Positions 1-5,881 are shown, numbered from the stretch's first letter. The stretch is DNA of 6,840 nucleotides from an uncultured Nocardiaceae bacterium (GCA_936936565.1 CAKZIX010000222.1:1-6840), one strand, 5' to 3'. The notes: generated from the sequence alone by a model not told the origin. Numbers and translations are program-made.

Positions 1-71
1 CGGATGACGGGATTCGAACCCGCGACCCTCACCTTGGCAAGGTGATGCGCTACCAGCTGCGCTACATCCGC
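1..71 (-). tRNA. tRNA-Gly(GCC), 3' end cut by window edge
   Basis: On the minus strand the gene begins at 71 with GCGGATG and folds as a full cloverleaf. The D stem is GCGC/GCGC. The anticodon stem is TCACC/GGTGA around the loop TTGCCAA, giving anticodon GCC (plus-strand positions 36-38), which decodes glycine GGC/GGU. The T arm carries TTCGAAT. The acceptor strand CATCCG runs off the window, so the last paired base and the discriminator lie just outside. Its promoter is visible at 118-146. Confidence 0.96.
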
Positions 72-77
72 ATTCGC

Positions 78-106
78 TCTCCGCGGGGCCCTTTTTGTCT
101 CCGCGG
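78..106. repeat. Repeated TCTCCGCGG in the tRNA-Gly leader
   Basis: TCTCCGCGG occurs at 78-86 and again at 98-106. Because CCGCGG is self-complementary, the two copies could also pair as a 6-bp stem across a 14-nt A/G-rich loop in the tRNA-Gly precursor. This may be a processing-related hairpin in the leader, or chance in GC-rich DNA. Confidence 0.35.
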
Positions 107-117
107 CGCGAGAGGAA

Positions 118-146
118 ACATTAGCCGACGTACGTCCCTGTAACAA
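118..146 (-). promoter_or_regulatory. Promoter of tRNA-Gly
   Basis: Read on the minus strand, a -35 box TTGTTA (146-141) is separated by exactly 17 bases from a -10 box TAATGT (123-118). This is a good sigma-70/SigA-type arrangement. Transcription would start near 111, giving a leader of about 40 nt before the mature tRNA at 71. The leader is presumably removed by RNase P. The start site is inferred from spacing only. Confidence 0.7.
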
Positions 147-308
147 ATCCGCTGGTCAAGCCATTGAAGGCGCGGATTCTGCCGCGATCTTGGGGTAACA
201 GACACGGTACTCGGAATTGCCGGCCCGCGAGGGCTGTTCTGCGGCGCCCGGAGTCCGGACGATCTCGTTGCGGCACGCGGAGCTGATTTCGATTGCGGGG
301 CGGACCCG

Positions 309-317
309 TGCTAGGGT
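309..317 (+). promoter_or_regulatory. Extended -10 promoter element of tRNA-Val
   Basis: TGCTAGGGT (309-317) is an extended -10 element (TG, one base, then TAGGGT), a form often seen before actinobacterial stable-RNA genes. It lies 14 bases before the tRNA, so initiation near 324 would give a leader of about 8 nt. The -35 is poorly defined: TTTCGA at 287-292 is 19 bases away and TTGCGG at 293-298 is only 13 bases away. Confidence 0.55.
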
Positions 318-331
318 TCCTCCTCGCACCC

Positions 332-403
332 GGTTCTATAGCTCAGTGGAAGAGCACTCGCTTCACACGCGAGGGGTCGCTGGTTCGAACCCAGCTAGAA
401 CCA
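332..403 (+). tRNA. tRNA-Val(CAC)
   Basis: This is a complete cloverleaf of 72 nt. The acceptor stem is GGTTCTA (332-338) with TAGAACC (396-402), and the discriminator is A403. The D stem is GCTC/GAGC. The anticodon stem is CTCGC/GCGAG with loop TTCACAC (362-368), giving anticodon CAC (364-366), which reads valine GUG. The T arm is GCTGG/CCAGC with TTCGAAC. No CCA follows A403 (the next bases are CTC), so the CCA end must be added by the nucleotidyltransferase. The gene ends three bases from the stop codon of the converging hydrolase gene. Confidence 0.97.
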
Positions 404-406
404 CTC

Positions 407-1429
407 CTACGCCGTCACGCGGTCCGTATCTGCGGCCGCCGCCTCCATGAATTCCGTAATGGCGCGCAGTGCCGCTCGCGCCTCCGGCAGCACCCGGTAG
501 GCGAGCTGGAAGACGTGGAACATGTTGTCCCAGATCTGCACGGTGCACGCCGCGCCGGTGTCGCGGGCCGCGGCAGCGTAGAGCTCGGCGTCGGCGCGCA
601 GCATTTCGCGCCCGCCGGCCTGGATGAGGATCGGCGGCAGATCGGGGCCGACGTCGAGGGCGGCGTTCATGCGCGGATCGCGCGGGTCGGCGGCTTGGGT
701 GTAGTTGCCGATGAATCTGCGTGCGGTGCGGGCGCTGACGAATGGGTCGTGCACCTGCGTTTCGGTGGCGGCGGCTGTATCGAAGGTGCCGTCGACGAGC
801 GGTGACAGCGCGACGACGGCGGCGGGCTGCGGCAGCCGGTGCGTGCGCAGCTGACCGCACAAGGTCAGCGCGAGATGTCCACCCGCGGAATCCCCGGCGA
901 CCACAATGTTTTCCGGCCGGTGGCCCAGGTCGAGCAACCATCGGTATCCGGCGAGAGTGTCGTCGTGTGCGGCGGGGAAACGATGTTCCGGACCGAGCCG
1001 GTAGTCGAGGACGAATGCCGAGCGTCCGGTGCGGCGGGCGAGTTCGCTGACCAGCCCGCGGTGGGTGCGCGGACTGCACACCGTATACCCGCTGCCGTGC
1101 AGGTAGTAGAGCACCGGCCGGCCGGGTGTGGTGGCGCCGATCCATTCGCCGCGAATTGTGCCGGTCGCATCGGCGATCTGGTGCCAGGTGCGCGGTATGC
1201 CGACGTTGGCCGCGGCCAGGAGAACCTCGATCACGGTGCGCGCGAACGCTACTCCGAGGCCGTTGGTGGGCACCGCGTTGCCGATGGGGAGAACTGTTCT
1301 CGACAGGGCTGCCCGCAGCAGCCGGGCCTGCATCGAGTCGGACGTGTGCCGATGATCGTCGTTGACCATCTGCCGATTCAACCACTGAGGACGCCCGTCT
1401 TCAATACGATCGTCCAACTGGTCCCGCAC
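407..1429 (-). CDS. HSL-family alpha/beta hydrolase (esterase/lipase)
   Basis: This 340-residue protein fits the hormone-sensitive-lipase group of serine esterases, which hydrolyse short to medium acyl esters. Seen: oxyanion-hole motif HGSG at 111-114 (in place of the usual HGGG), RTHRG (121-125), LDYRLGPEHRFPAA (141-154), and the nucleophile elbow GDSAGG with Ser181. The likely catalytic histidine is His305 in DNMFHVF. The acid should be Glu275 in GGREMLRAD, where many relatives have Asp. There is no signal peptide, so it is predicted cytoplasmic. The GTG start at 1429 overlaps the upstream tetR stop by 29 bases and lacks a clear ribosome site. ATG at 1369 (MVNDDHRH) or 1333 (MQARLLRAAL) would also keep the whole hydrolase fold. 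Co-transcription with the TetR gene is likely. The physiological substrate cannot be read from the sequence. Confidence 0.9.
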   Translation of the reverse strand: MRDQLDDRIEDGRPQWLNRQMVNDDHRHTSDSMQARLLRAALSRTVLPIGNAVPTNGLGVAFARTVIEVLLAAANVGIPRTWHQIADATGTIRGEWIGATTPGRPVLYYLHGSGYTVCSPRTHRGLVSELARRTGRSAFVLDYRLGPEHRFPAAHDDTLAGYRWLLDLGHRPENIVVAGDSAGGHLALTLCGQLRTHRLPQPAAVVALSPLVDGTFDTAAATETQVHDPFVSARTARRFIGNYTQAADPRDPRMNAALDVGPDLPPILIQAGGREMLRADAELYAAAARDTGAACTVQIWDNMFHVFQLAYRVLPEARAALRAITEFMEAAAADTDRVTA

Positions 1430-1970
1430 CGGTGAGCAGCACGTGTGCCATAGCTTCCGTGCTGACGAACACGCTGCGTGGTGCGAGGACCAGGCTGATC
1501 GTCAAACGGACCATGATCTCGGCCAGTTCGGCTGGGGAGGCACGCAATTGGCCGCCAACGGGGTCCGCTTCGAGCATCGCCGCCAGCCGGTCGGTCGTCA
1601 TGCGCACGTAGGACGGTGCGTCGGGCCGCTCGACGAGCGCGCCGGCCAGCAGCTCCGGTTCCTCCCGCAGAATCCGCTGCATGACCGGATGGGTGCGCAA
1701 CCACGTGACCGCGAAGTCCAGTGCGGCTGCCAGGCGCACTTCGGGCGTGCCTTCGACGTGGAATTCACGCTGTGCGGCGTCGAAGAAGCGGCCCAGCTCG
1801 TGGGTGACCAAGGTGTCCAGCATGTGCTGTTTGGACCCGAACGTGCGGTAGGCGGTCGCGCGGGACACCCCCGCTCGATCGGCGACGTCGCTGATGGCCA
1901 CCTTGCGCAGTCCGAACGCAGCGACAGCGGCGAGTCCGGCGTCGATGAAATTCCTGGGTACGGCGGCCAC
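1401..1970 (-). CDS. TetR/AcrR-family transcriptional regulator
   Basis: This 189-residue protein has the typical TetR layout. An N-terminal helix-turn-helix (about residues 19-51) contains VAISDVADRAGVSRATAYRTF and then GSKQHML. The remaining helical ligand-binding half has no recognisable ligand signature. The start is GTG at 1970: an in-frame TGA lies just upstream and no other start precedes the HTH. The only purine-rich stretch, AGATGAGG, sits one base from the GTG, unusually close. The gene diverges from the MpaB-family gene and lies directly upstream of, and overlaps, the hydrolase gene. By family precedent it probably represses its own transcription unit and the divergent gene through the palindrome at 1988-2013, and is released by a small molecule. 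The effector is unknown. Confidence 0.92.
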   Translation of the reverse strand: MAAVPRNFIDAGLAAVAAFGLRKVAISDVADRAGVSRATAYRTFGSKQHMLDTLVTHELGRFFDAAQREFHVEGTPEVRLAAALDFAVTWLRTHPVMQRILREEPELLAGALVERPDAPSYVRMTTDRLAAMLEADPVGGQLRASPAELAEIMVRLTISLVLAPRSVFVSTEAMAHVLLTGAGPVGRSY

Positions 1971-1978
1971 ACCTCATC

Positions 1979-2006
1979 TTGACACGATGAGACGAATAGA
2001 TAAACT
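1979..2006 (+). promoter_or_regulatory. Promoter of the MpaB-family gene
   Basis: A perfect consensus -35, TTGACA (1979-1984), is followed after 16 bases by TAAACT (2001-2006) as the -10. Initiation near 2013 would leave a leader of about 22 nt that contains the AAAGGAG ribosome site. The -10 lies inside the inverted repeat at 1988-2013, so a bound repressor would block polymerase. Confidence 0.65.
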
Positions 2007-2013
2007 CGTCTCA
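1988..2013. promoter_or_regulatory. Putative TetR operator (8-bp perfect inverted repeat)
   Basis: TGAGACGA (1988-1995) and its exact reverse complement TCGTCTCA (2006-2013) flank a 10-bp AT-rich spacer (ATAGATAAAC). The 26-bp element is centred at 2000.5 and covers the predicted -10 boxes of both divergent promoters. Its position beside a tetR gene and its symmetry are what is expected of a dimer-binding TetR operator. Binding by this particular regulator is inferred. Confidence 0.72.
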
Positions 2014-2025
2014 CCGCCTGGCAAA
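1997..2025 (-). promoter_or_regulatory. Possible promoter of the tetR-hydrolase unit
   Basis: On the minus strand, TTTGCC (2025-2020) stands 17 bases from TATCTA (2002-1997), a reasonable -10 with a weak -35. Initiation near 1990 would give a leader of about 20 nt before the GTG at 1970. Its -10 shares two bases with the -10 of the opposite promoter. The call rests on spacing and is weaker than the plus-strand promoter. Confidence 0.4.
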
Positions 2026-2029
2026 GGAG
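2023..2029 (+). promoter_or_regulatory. Ribosome binding site fixing the MpaB-family start
   Basis: AAAGGAG ends five bases before ATG 2035. The open frame extends upstream to 1894, but that extension would run through the operator and into the opposite tetR gene, so this site decides the start at 2035. Confidence 0.8.
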
Positions 2030-2034
2030 CTGCG

Positions 2035-2937
2035 ATGACCGACGAGCCCTACTTCTCCCGGGCGTCGATGTTGCGCCGTGTGCAAAGCGATCGCCTCGTC
2101 GGCCTGACCTACGGGTTGCGCGCCGTCTACATCGGTGCGCTGCACCCGGTCGCGTTCACCGGCACGTATCTGCACACGCGCGAAATGCGCACGCCGGTAA
2201 GCAGACTCGCGGACACCGCGAAATTGTTCGAGGCGGTCTCGTTGGGCAGCCGCGCGCAAGCCGATCGCGCGTTGGCGATCACGGCCGCCAAGCACCGGAA
2301 GGTGCACGGCACCCTGGGCCGCGACGTCGGTCCGTTCCCGGCGGCTACGGCCTACACCGCCTACGACCCTGATCTGATGCTGTGGACGTGGGCGGTGCTC
2401 GCGGACTCGTCGATCGTGTTGTACGAGACCTTCGCGGGTCGGCTTCCGGGGGCCGAACGTGAAGCGCTGTACCAGGATTGGGTGCGCTGGGCGGAACTGT
2501 TCCGGATGCCGCCGGGTGCCGCGCCGGCCACGCACGCCGCATTCGTCGAGTGGTTCGATGCCGAATTGCGCAGTCCACAAAGGCATTTGACGCCATTGGC
2601 GAAGCGCACCGCGGAGACGGTGTGTTTCACCACGCCGCTACCGGTGCACTTGCGCTCGATTCGCCACCTCAATCGGCTCATCGTGCTCGGCACCACGCCG
2701 GAGCCGGTGCGCCGGCACTTCGGCCACTCCTGGTCCCGGCTCGACGCGGCCGAATTCCGCGCGTTCGCGGCGGCGGTGCGCGCGGGACGCATTGTGGTGC
2801 CGCGCGGGCCGGTATCCGGAATCTTCGACGGGCTCGCCGCGCACGAGCAACGGCGGGTGGCACGCGGCCACGACACGATCCGCGGGATCGCCACCGAGGA
2901 GCGCAACCGCAGCCGCATGCGCGGCGCCCGCACATAG
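2035..2937 (+). CDS. MpaB/DUF2236-family putative oxygenase
   Basis: This 300-residue protein, predicted mostly helical, resembles the DUF2236 family, which includes fungal MpaB and bacterial rubber oxygenase Lcp (a b-type heme protein). Seen: an N-terminal region with RLADT (57-61), a histidine pair in HRKVHG (87-92), then YTAYDPDLMLW (107-117) followed by WAVLADSSIVLYE. These are the hallmark blocks of the bacterial family (H..V.G, then Y.A.DP.L..W). No signal peptide or obvious transmembrane segment is present, so it is probably cytoplasmic or membrane-associated. The C-terminus is rich in Arg. It is transcribed away from the tetR gene across a shared operator, which suggests it is the main regulated target. 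Heme binding and oxidative cleavage are family-based inferences; the substrate is unknown. Confidence 0.82.
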   Translation: MTDEPYFSRASMLRRVQSDRLVGLTYGLRAVYIGALHPVAFTGTYLHTREMRTPVSRLADTAKLFEAVSLGSRAQADRALAITAAKHRKVHGTLGRDVGPFPAATAYTAYDPDLMLWTWAVLADSSIVLYETFAGRLPGAEREALYQDWVRWAELFRMPPGAAPATHAAFVEWFDAELRSPQRHLTPLAKRTAETVCFTTPLPVHLRSIRHLNRLIVLGTTPEPVRRHFGHSWSRLDAAEFRAFAAAVRAGRIVVPRGPVSGIFDGLAAHEQRRVARGHDTIRGIATEERNRSRMRGART

Positions 2938-2977
2938 TTCGGCAATTTTGTCGGTGCCCGATGTCACACTCGGGGCC

Positions 2978-3787
2978 ATGCGAACCTATCCGGAAGGCGT
3001 GACCAGCTGGATCGAGCTGGCCAGCGAGAACTCCGCCGACACCACCGAGTTCTATGGCGAATTGTTCGGCTGGACCTTTGCCGAAGCGTCCCCGCAATAC
3101 CTCATCGCGCAACTCGACGGGCTGGACGCGGCGGGCATTTCCGTCGCCGCAGCGAACCCGTCGCAGTGGCACACGTTCGTCGCGGTAGACGATGCCCAGC
3201 GCGTGGCCGATCGCGTCGCCGCCGCCGGTGGCACGGTGCTCGTGGCACCGGAGCCCGCTGGCGAAGACGGAATCTGGGCGGGCTGCGCCGATCCCACCGG
3301 CGCGGAGTTCCGGCTGCTGCAGGCAACCCGGCGGCCCGGCGCGCAGGTGGCGAATATCCCCGGCGCGTGGAACTTCACCGAGCTGCGCTCGCCGGATCCG
3401 GTTCGCGCACAAGCGTTCTACACCGACGTGTTCGGCTGGGCGTTCGACGACCTCGGGTTCGCGACGATGATCCGCCGGCCGGGCTACGGCGATCATCTCG
3501 CCGCCACCGTGGATCCCGGCATCCACGAACGGCAGTCCGGCGACGGGGTGCCGCCCGGTTTCGCCGACGCCTTCGGTTGGGTGGCGCCGCTCGGTCCGGG
3601 TGAACGCCCACATTGGCACGTCACGTTCACCGTCGCCGACCGCGACGCGGCCGCGCACACCGTCGCGCGCCTGGGCGGCACGGTGCTGTCGGTGTCGGAC
3701 TCGGACTGGACCCGCGACGCCGTCATCCGGGATCGGCTCGGCGCCGTCTGCACGCTCAGCCAGTACACGCCGCCGGACCCGGGCTAG
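2978..3787 (+). CDS. Two-domain VOC (glyoxalase-like) protein, CFP30B-type
   Basis: This 269-residue protein is built from two related VOC units. Unit 1 (about 6-117) has the pattern SWIELASENSADTTEFYGELFGW, then WHTFVAVDD (64-72) and ADPTGAEFRLLQ (104-115). Unit 2 (about 130-263) repeats it with WNFTELRSPDP, AQAFYTDVFGW (144-154) and HWHVTFTVADRDAA (212-225). This matches the tandem architecture and length of mycobacterial CFP30B (Rv0577) proteins. The usual glyoxalase I metal ligands are not clearly conserved: the last position of unit 2 is occupied around Cys258. Lyase activity is therefore doubtful and a binding or resistance role is possible. ATG 2978 is chosen because it sits at the domain start; in-frame GTG 2954 would add eight residues, and neither has a good ribosome site. 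It follows the MpaB-family gene by 40 bases and may be read through from it. Confidence 0.85.
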   Translation: MRTYPEGVTSWIELASENSADTTEFYGELFGWTFAEASPQYLIAQLDGLDAAGISVAAANPSQWHTFVAVDDAQRVADRVAAAGGTVLVAPEPAGEDGIWAGCADPTGAEFRLLQATRRPGAQVANIPGAWNFTELRSPDPVRAQAFYTDVFGWAFDDLGFATMIRRPGYGDHLAATVDPGIHERQSGDGVPPGFADAFGWVAPLGPGERPHWHVTFTVADRDAAAHTVARLGGTVLSVSDSDWTRDAVIRDRLGAVCTLSQYTPPDPG

Positions 3788-3897
3788 GGTGCGGCTGTGG
3801 ATTCCGCGGACGTCCGGGCCGGGGTGGTCGCAGGTCGCCGCGGTGGTGGCGTAGCGCCGGTACGGTTCGGTCCATCCGATCGAGAAGGGGTAACCGC
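3788..3897 (+). other. Intergenic region before the ceramidase operon
   Basis: This 110-bp gap contains the perfect palindrome CGGACGTCCG (3807-3816). It also has a possible -10, TACGGT (3861-3866), without a convincing -35. TAGGGT at 3785-3790, overlapping the VOC stop codon, could be another -10. The ceramidase operon may have its own promoter here, but the sequence does not settle this. Confidence 0.4.
3882..3890 (+). promoter_or_regulatory. Ribosome binding site fixing the ceramidase start
   Basis: GAGAAGGGG ends seven bases before ATG 3898. The frame is open upstream to 3613, overlapping the VOC gene, but only the 3898 start puts the signal peptide at the N-terminus. Confidence 0.8.
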
Positions 3898-5859
3898 ATG
3901 CGGGTTTCGCGCAGGACGGCGTTGGCGACGGCGGCGGCGGCGCCATTTCTCGCCGCGGCACCAGCCCGCGCCGAGACGGGCTATCTGGTGGGCGTCGGCA
4001 TGTCCGATGTCACGGGGCCGGCGGCCGAGTGCGGAATGATGGGGTACTCGCAGTTCGAGCAGCGCACCGCCGGGATCCACCTGCGCACCCGCGCCCGCGC
4101 GTTCATCGTCGTCGATCGGCCCAGCGGCGCTCGGGTCTGCTTCATGACGGCGGACACCTGCATGATCTTCGGCTCCGTGCACCGCGCGGTGATCGCCGAG
4201 CTGACCGCCCGTTTCGGCGGGCTGTACACCGAGCAGAACGTGCTGCTGACGGCCACGCACTCGCACGCCGCGTGTGGCGGGTCGGCACACGATCTGGCCT
4301 ACAACCTGTCGGTGATGGGCTTCCAGCGCCAGACGTTCGAGGCCGAGGTCGACGGGATCGTCGAGGCGATCACCCGCGCGCATCAGGATCTCGGTGCCGG
4401 AACTCTCGCGCTCGGACGCGCCGAACTGCACGACGCCAGCGTGAACCGGTCCCGGGTCGCCTTCGACCGCAATCCCGCCGCCGACAAGGCCGCTTTCCCG
4501 GCGGCGATCGATCCGGCGGTCACCACGATCGCGCTGCGCAAGGGCGGCCACGATGTCGGCGTGATCACCTGGTTCGCCACCCACAACACCTCGATGTCCA
4601 ACAAGAACCTCCTCATCAGCGGCGACAACAAGGGCTACGCGTCGTTCGCGTTCGAACAGGCCAACGGGGTCGACTATCTCGGCGCGGCGCGCTTCGTCGC
4701 CGCGTTCCCGCAGACGAACGCCGGCGACATGTCGCCGAACCTGAATCTGCGTCCGGCCTCCGGTCCCACCGACGACGAGTTCGACAACACCCGTATCATC
4801 GGCGAACGCCAGTACGCCGCTGCGAAAAAGGCCGTGGCGCAGGCCAATCCGATCAGCGGCGCGGTCGGTGGCGCGCTGTGCTACATCGATCTGGCCGACG
4901 TCGCCGTCGATGGGCAGTTCACGCCCGACGGGCGGCCCGGGCACACCACGCCCGCGTGTATCGGCGCGGCGCTCGCGGCCGGCAGCGTCGAAGACGGCCC
5001 GGGCACCCCGCTGCCCATTCCCGAGGGCCTCACCGCGCCGGCCTGGCTCACCGGCGCGCAGGCACCGAAACTGATTGTGGCTCCGGTCGGCATCATGCCC
5101 GGGGGCTGGGTGCCGAACATCGTGCCGATCCAGGTGCTGCGGATCGGTCCGCTGTATCTCGCCGCGGCGGGTGCGGAGTTCACGATCGTCGCCGGGCTGC
5201 GGATTCGCCGGACGGTTGCCAGGGCGCTCGGGGTGCCGCTGGAAAACGTCCTGATGCAGGGCTACGCCAACACCTACCACCAGTACGTCACCACCCCCGA
5301 GGAGTACGAGGCGCAGCAGTACGAAGGTGGCTCGACGCTGTTCGGCCGCTACACGCTGCCGGCGTACATGCAGGAATTTCACCGCCTGGCAACGGCTTTC
5401 GCGGCAGGGCGCAGTGTGTCCCGCGGTCCCGCGCCGGTGGACAATGCGGCCGGGCAGGCCAGCCTCGCGCCGCCGCCCCCGCCGGATGCCGCACCGCCCG
5501 GCCGCGCGTTCGGCGACGTGTTGCTCGCGCCCGCGGGCACGTATTCCGCAGGGCAGCGGGTGACGGTGGAATTCGTGTCGGGCCACCCGGCCAACAATCT
5601 GCGCCGCAACGCCACCTTCGCCGAGATTCAGCGACGCGACGGCAGCACCTGGAAACGCGTTGCGCACGAAGGGCAGTGGCCGGTGATATTCCGCTGGCAG
5701 CGGCGCGGGCCCGCCGAATCGGTGGCACGCTTCGAATGGACGATCCCGGCGGGTACGCCGCGCGGTACCTATCGGGTGCAGCACTTCGGCGATGTCAAGG
5801 ACGCCGGGGGAGCAGTGCGCCCGGTTCTGGGCACCACACCGGGATTCGACGTCGGCTAG
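3898..5859 (+). CDS. Secreted neutral ceramidase
   Basis: Neutral ceramidases cleave the amide bond of ceramide into sphingosine and fatty acid using zinc. The 653-residue length is close to that of Pseudomonas ceramidase and M. tuberculosis Rv0669c. Residues 1-25 form an export signal with twin arginines (VSRRTALA, Arg5-Arg6) and an ARA-ET cleavage site, so Tat export is likely. Expected active-site blocks are all present: ATHSH (His121, His123), WFATHNTSM (His229), NAGDMSPN with nucleophile Ser279, AGAEFT (Glu427), and YHQYVTTPEEY with Tyr463. After the first block the sequence reads AACGG where relatives usually have SGPGG. A proline-rich linker (about 524-535) leads to a beta-rich C-terminal domain (about 538-650). 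The gene is followed after 22 bases by the SGNH lipase. Ceramide as substrate is a family inference; bacterial N-acyl lipids are an alternative. Confidence 0.95.
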   Translation: MRVSRRTALATAAAAPFLAAAPARAETGYLVGVGMSDVTGPAAECGMMGYSQFEQRTAGIHLRTRARAFIVVDRPSGARVCFMTADTCMIFGSVHRAVIAELTARFGGLYTEQNVLLTATHSHAACGGSAHDLAYNLSVMGFQRQTFEAEVDGIVEAITRAHQDLGAGTLALGRAELHDASVNRSRVAFDRNPAADKAAFPAAIDPAVTTIALRKGGHDVGVITWFATHNTSMSNKNLLISGDNKGYASFAFEQANGVDYLGAARFVAAFPQTNAGDMSPNLNLRPASGPTDDEFDNTRIIGERQYAAAKKAVAQANPISGAVGGALCYIDLADVAVDGQFTPDGRPGHTTPACIGAALAAGSVEDGPGTPLPIPEGLTAPAWLTGAQAPKLIVAPVGIMPGGWVPNIVPIQVLRIGPLYLAAAGAEFTIVAGLRIRRTVARALGVPLENVLMQGYANTYHQYVTTPEEYEAQQYEGGSTLFGRYTLPAYMQEFHRLATAFAAGRSVSRGPAPVDNAAGQASLAPPPPPDAAPPGRAFGDVLLAPAGTYSAGQRVTVEFVSGHPANNLRRNATFAEIQRRDGSTWKRVAHEGQWPVIFRWQRRGPAESVARFEWTIPAGTPRGTYRVQHFGDVKDAGGAVRPVLGTTPGFDVG

Positions 5860-5870
5860 GTAACGACCTA

Positions 5871-5876
5871 AGGGGG
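5871..5876 (+). promoter_or_regulatory. Ribosome binding site fixing the SGNH lipase start
   Basis: AGGGGG ends five bases before GTG 5882. It lies in the 22-base gap after the ceramidase stop and supports GTG as the start codon, with the signal peptide beginning at once. Confidence 0.8.
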
Positions 5877-5881
5877 ACAAC

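Noticed and set aside
253..260. Palindrome GTCCGGAC upstream of tRNA-Val
   Set aside because: Eight symmetric bases in GC-rich intergenic DNA are expected by chance; it is not positioned on the tRNA promoter and has no partner copy.
332..403. tRNA-Val as the left end (att site) of an integrated element
   Set aside because: No second copy of the tRNA 3' end and no integrase gene is visible in the window, and base composition stays uniform across the genes that follow.
217..450. Short plus-strand frame over tRNA-Val
   Set aside because: It reads straight through the tRNA gene and its promoter, has no ribosome site and no protein character.
363..1385. Second 340-codon minus-strand frame overlapping the hydrolase and tRNA-Val
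   Set aside because: It runs into the tRNA and its translation is Arg/His-rich without motifs, while the other frame has the HGSG, GDSAGG and His motifs of an esterase.
1894..2034. Upstream extension of the MpaB-family frame to 1894
   Set aside because: It would overlap the tetR N-terminus and pass through the promoter and operator; AAAGGAG before ATG 2035 marks the real start.
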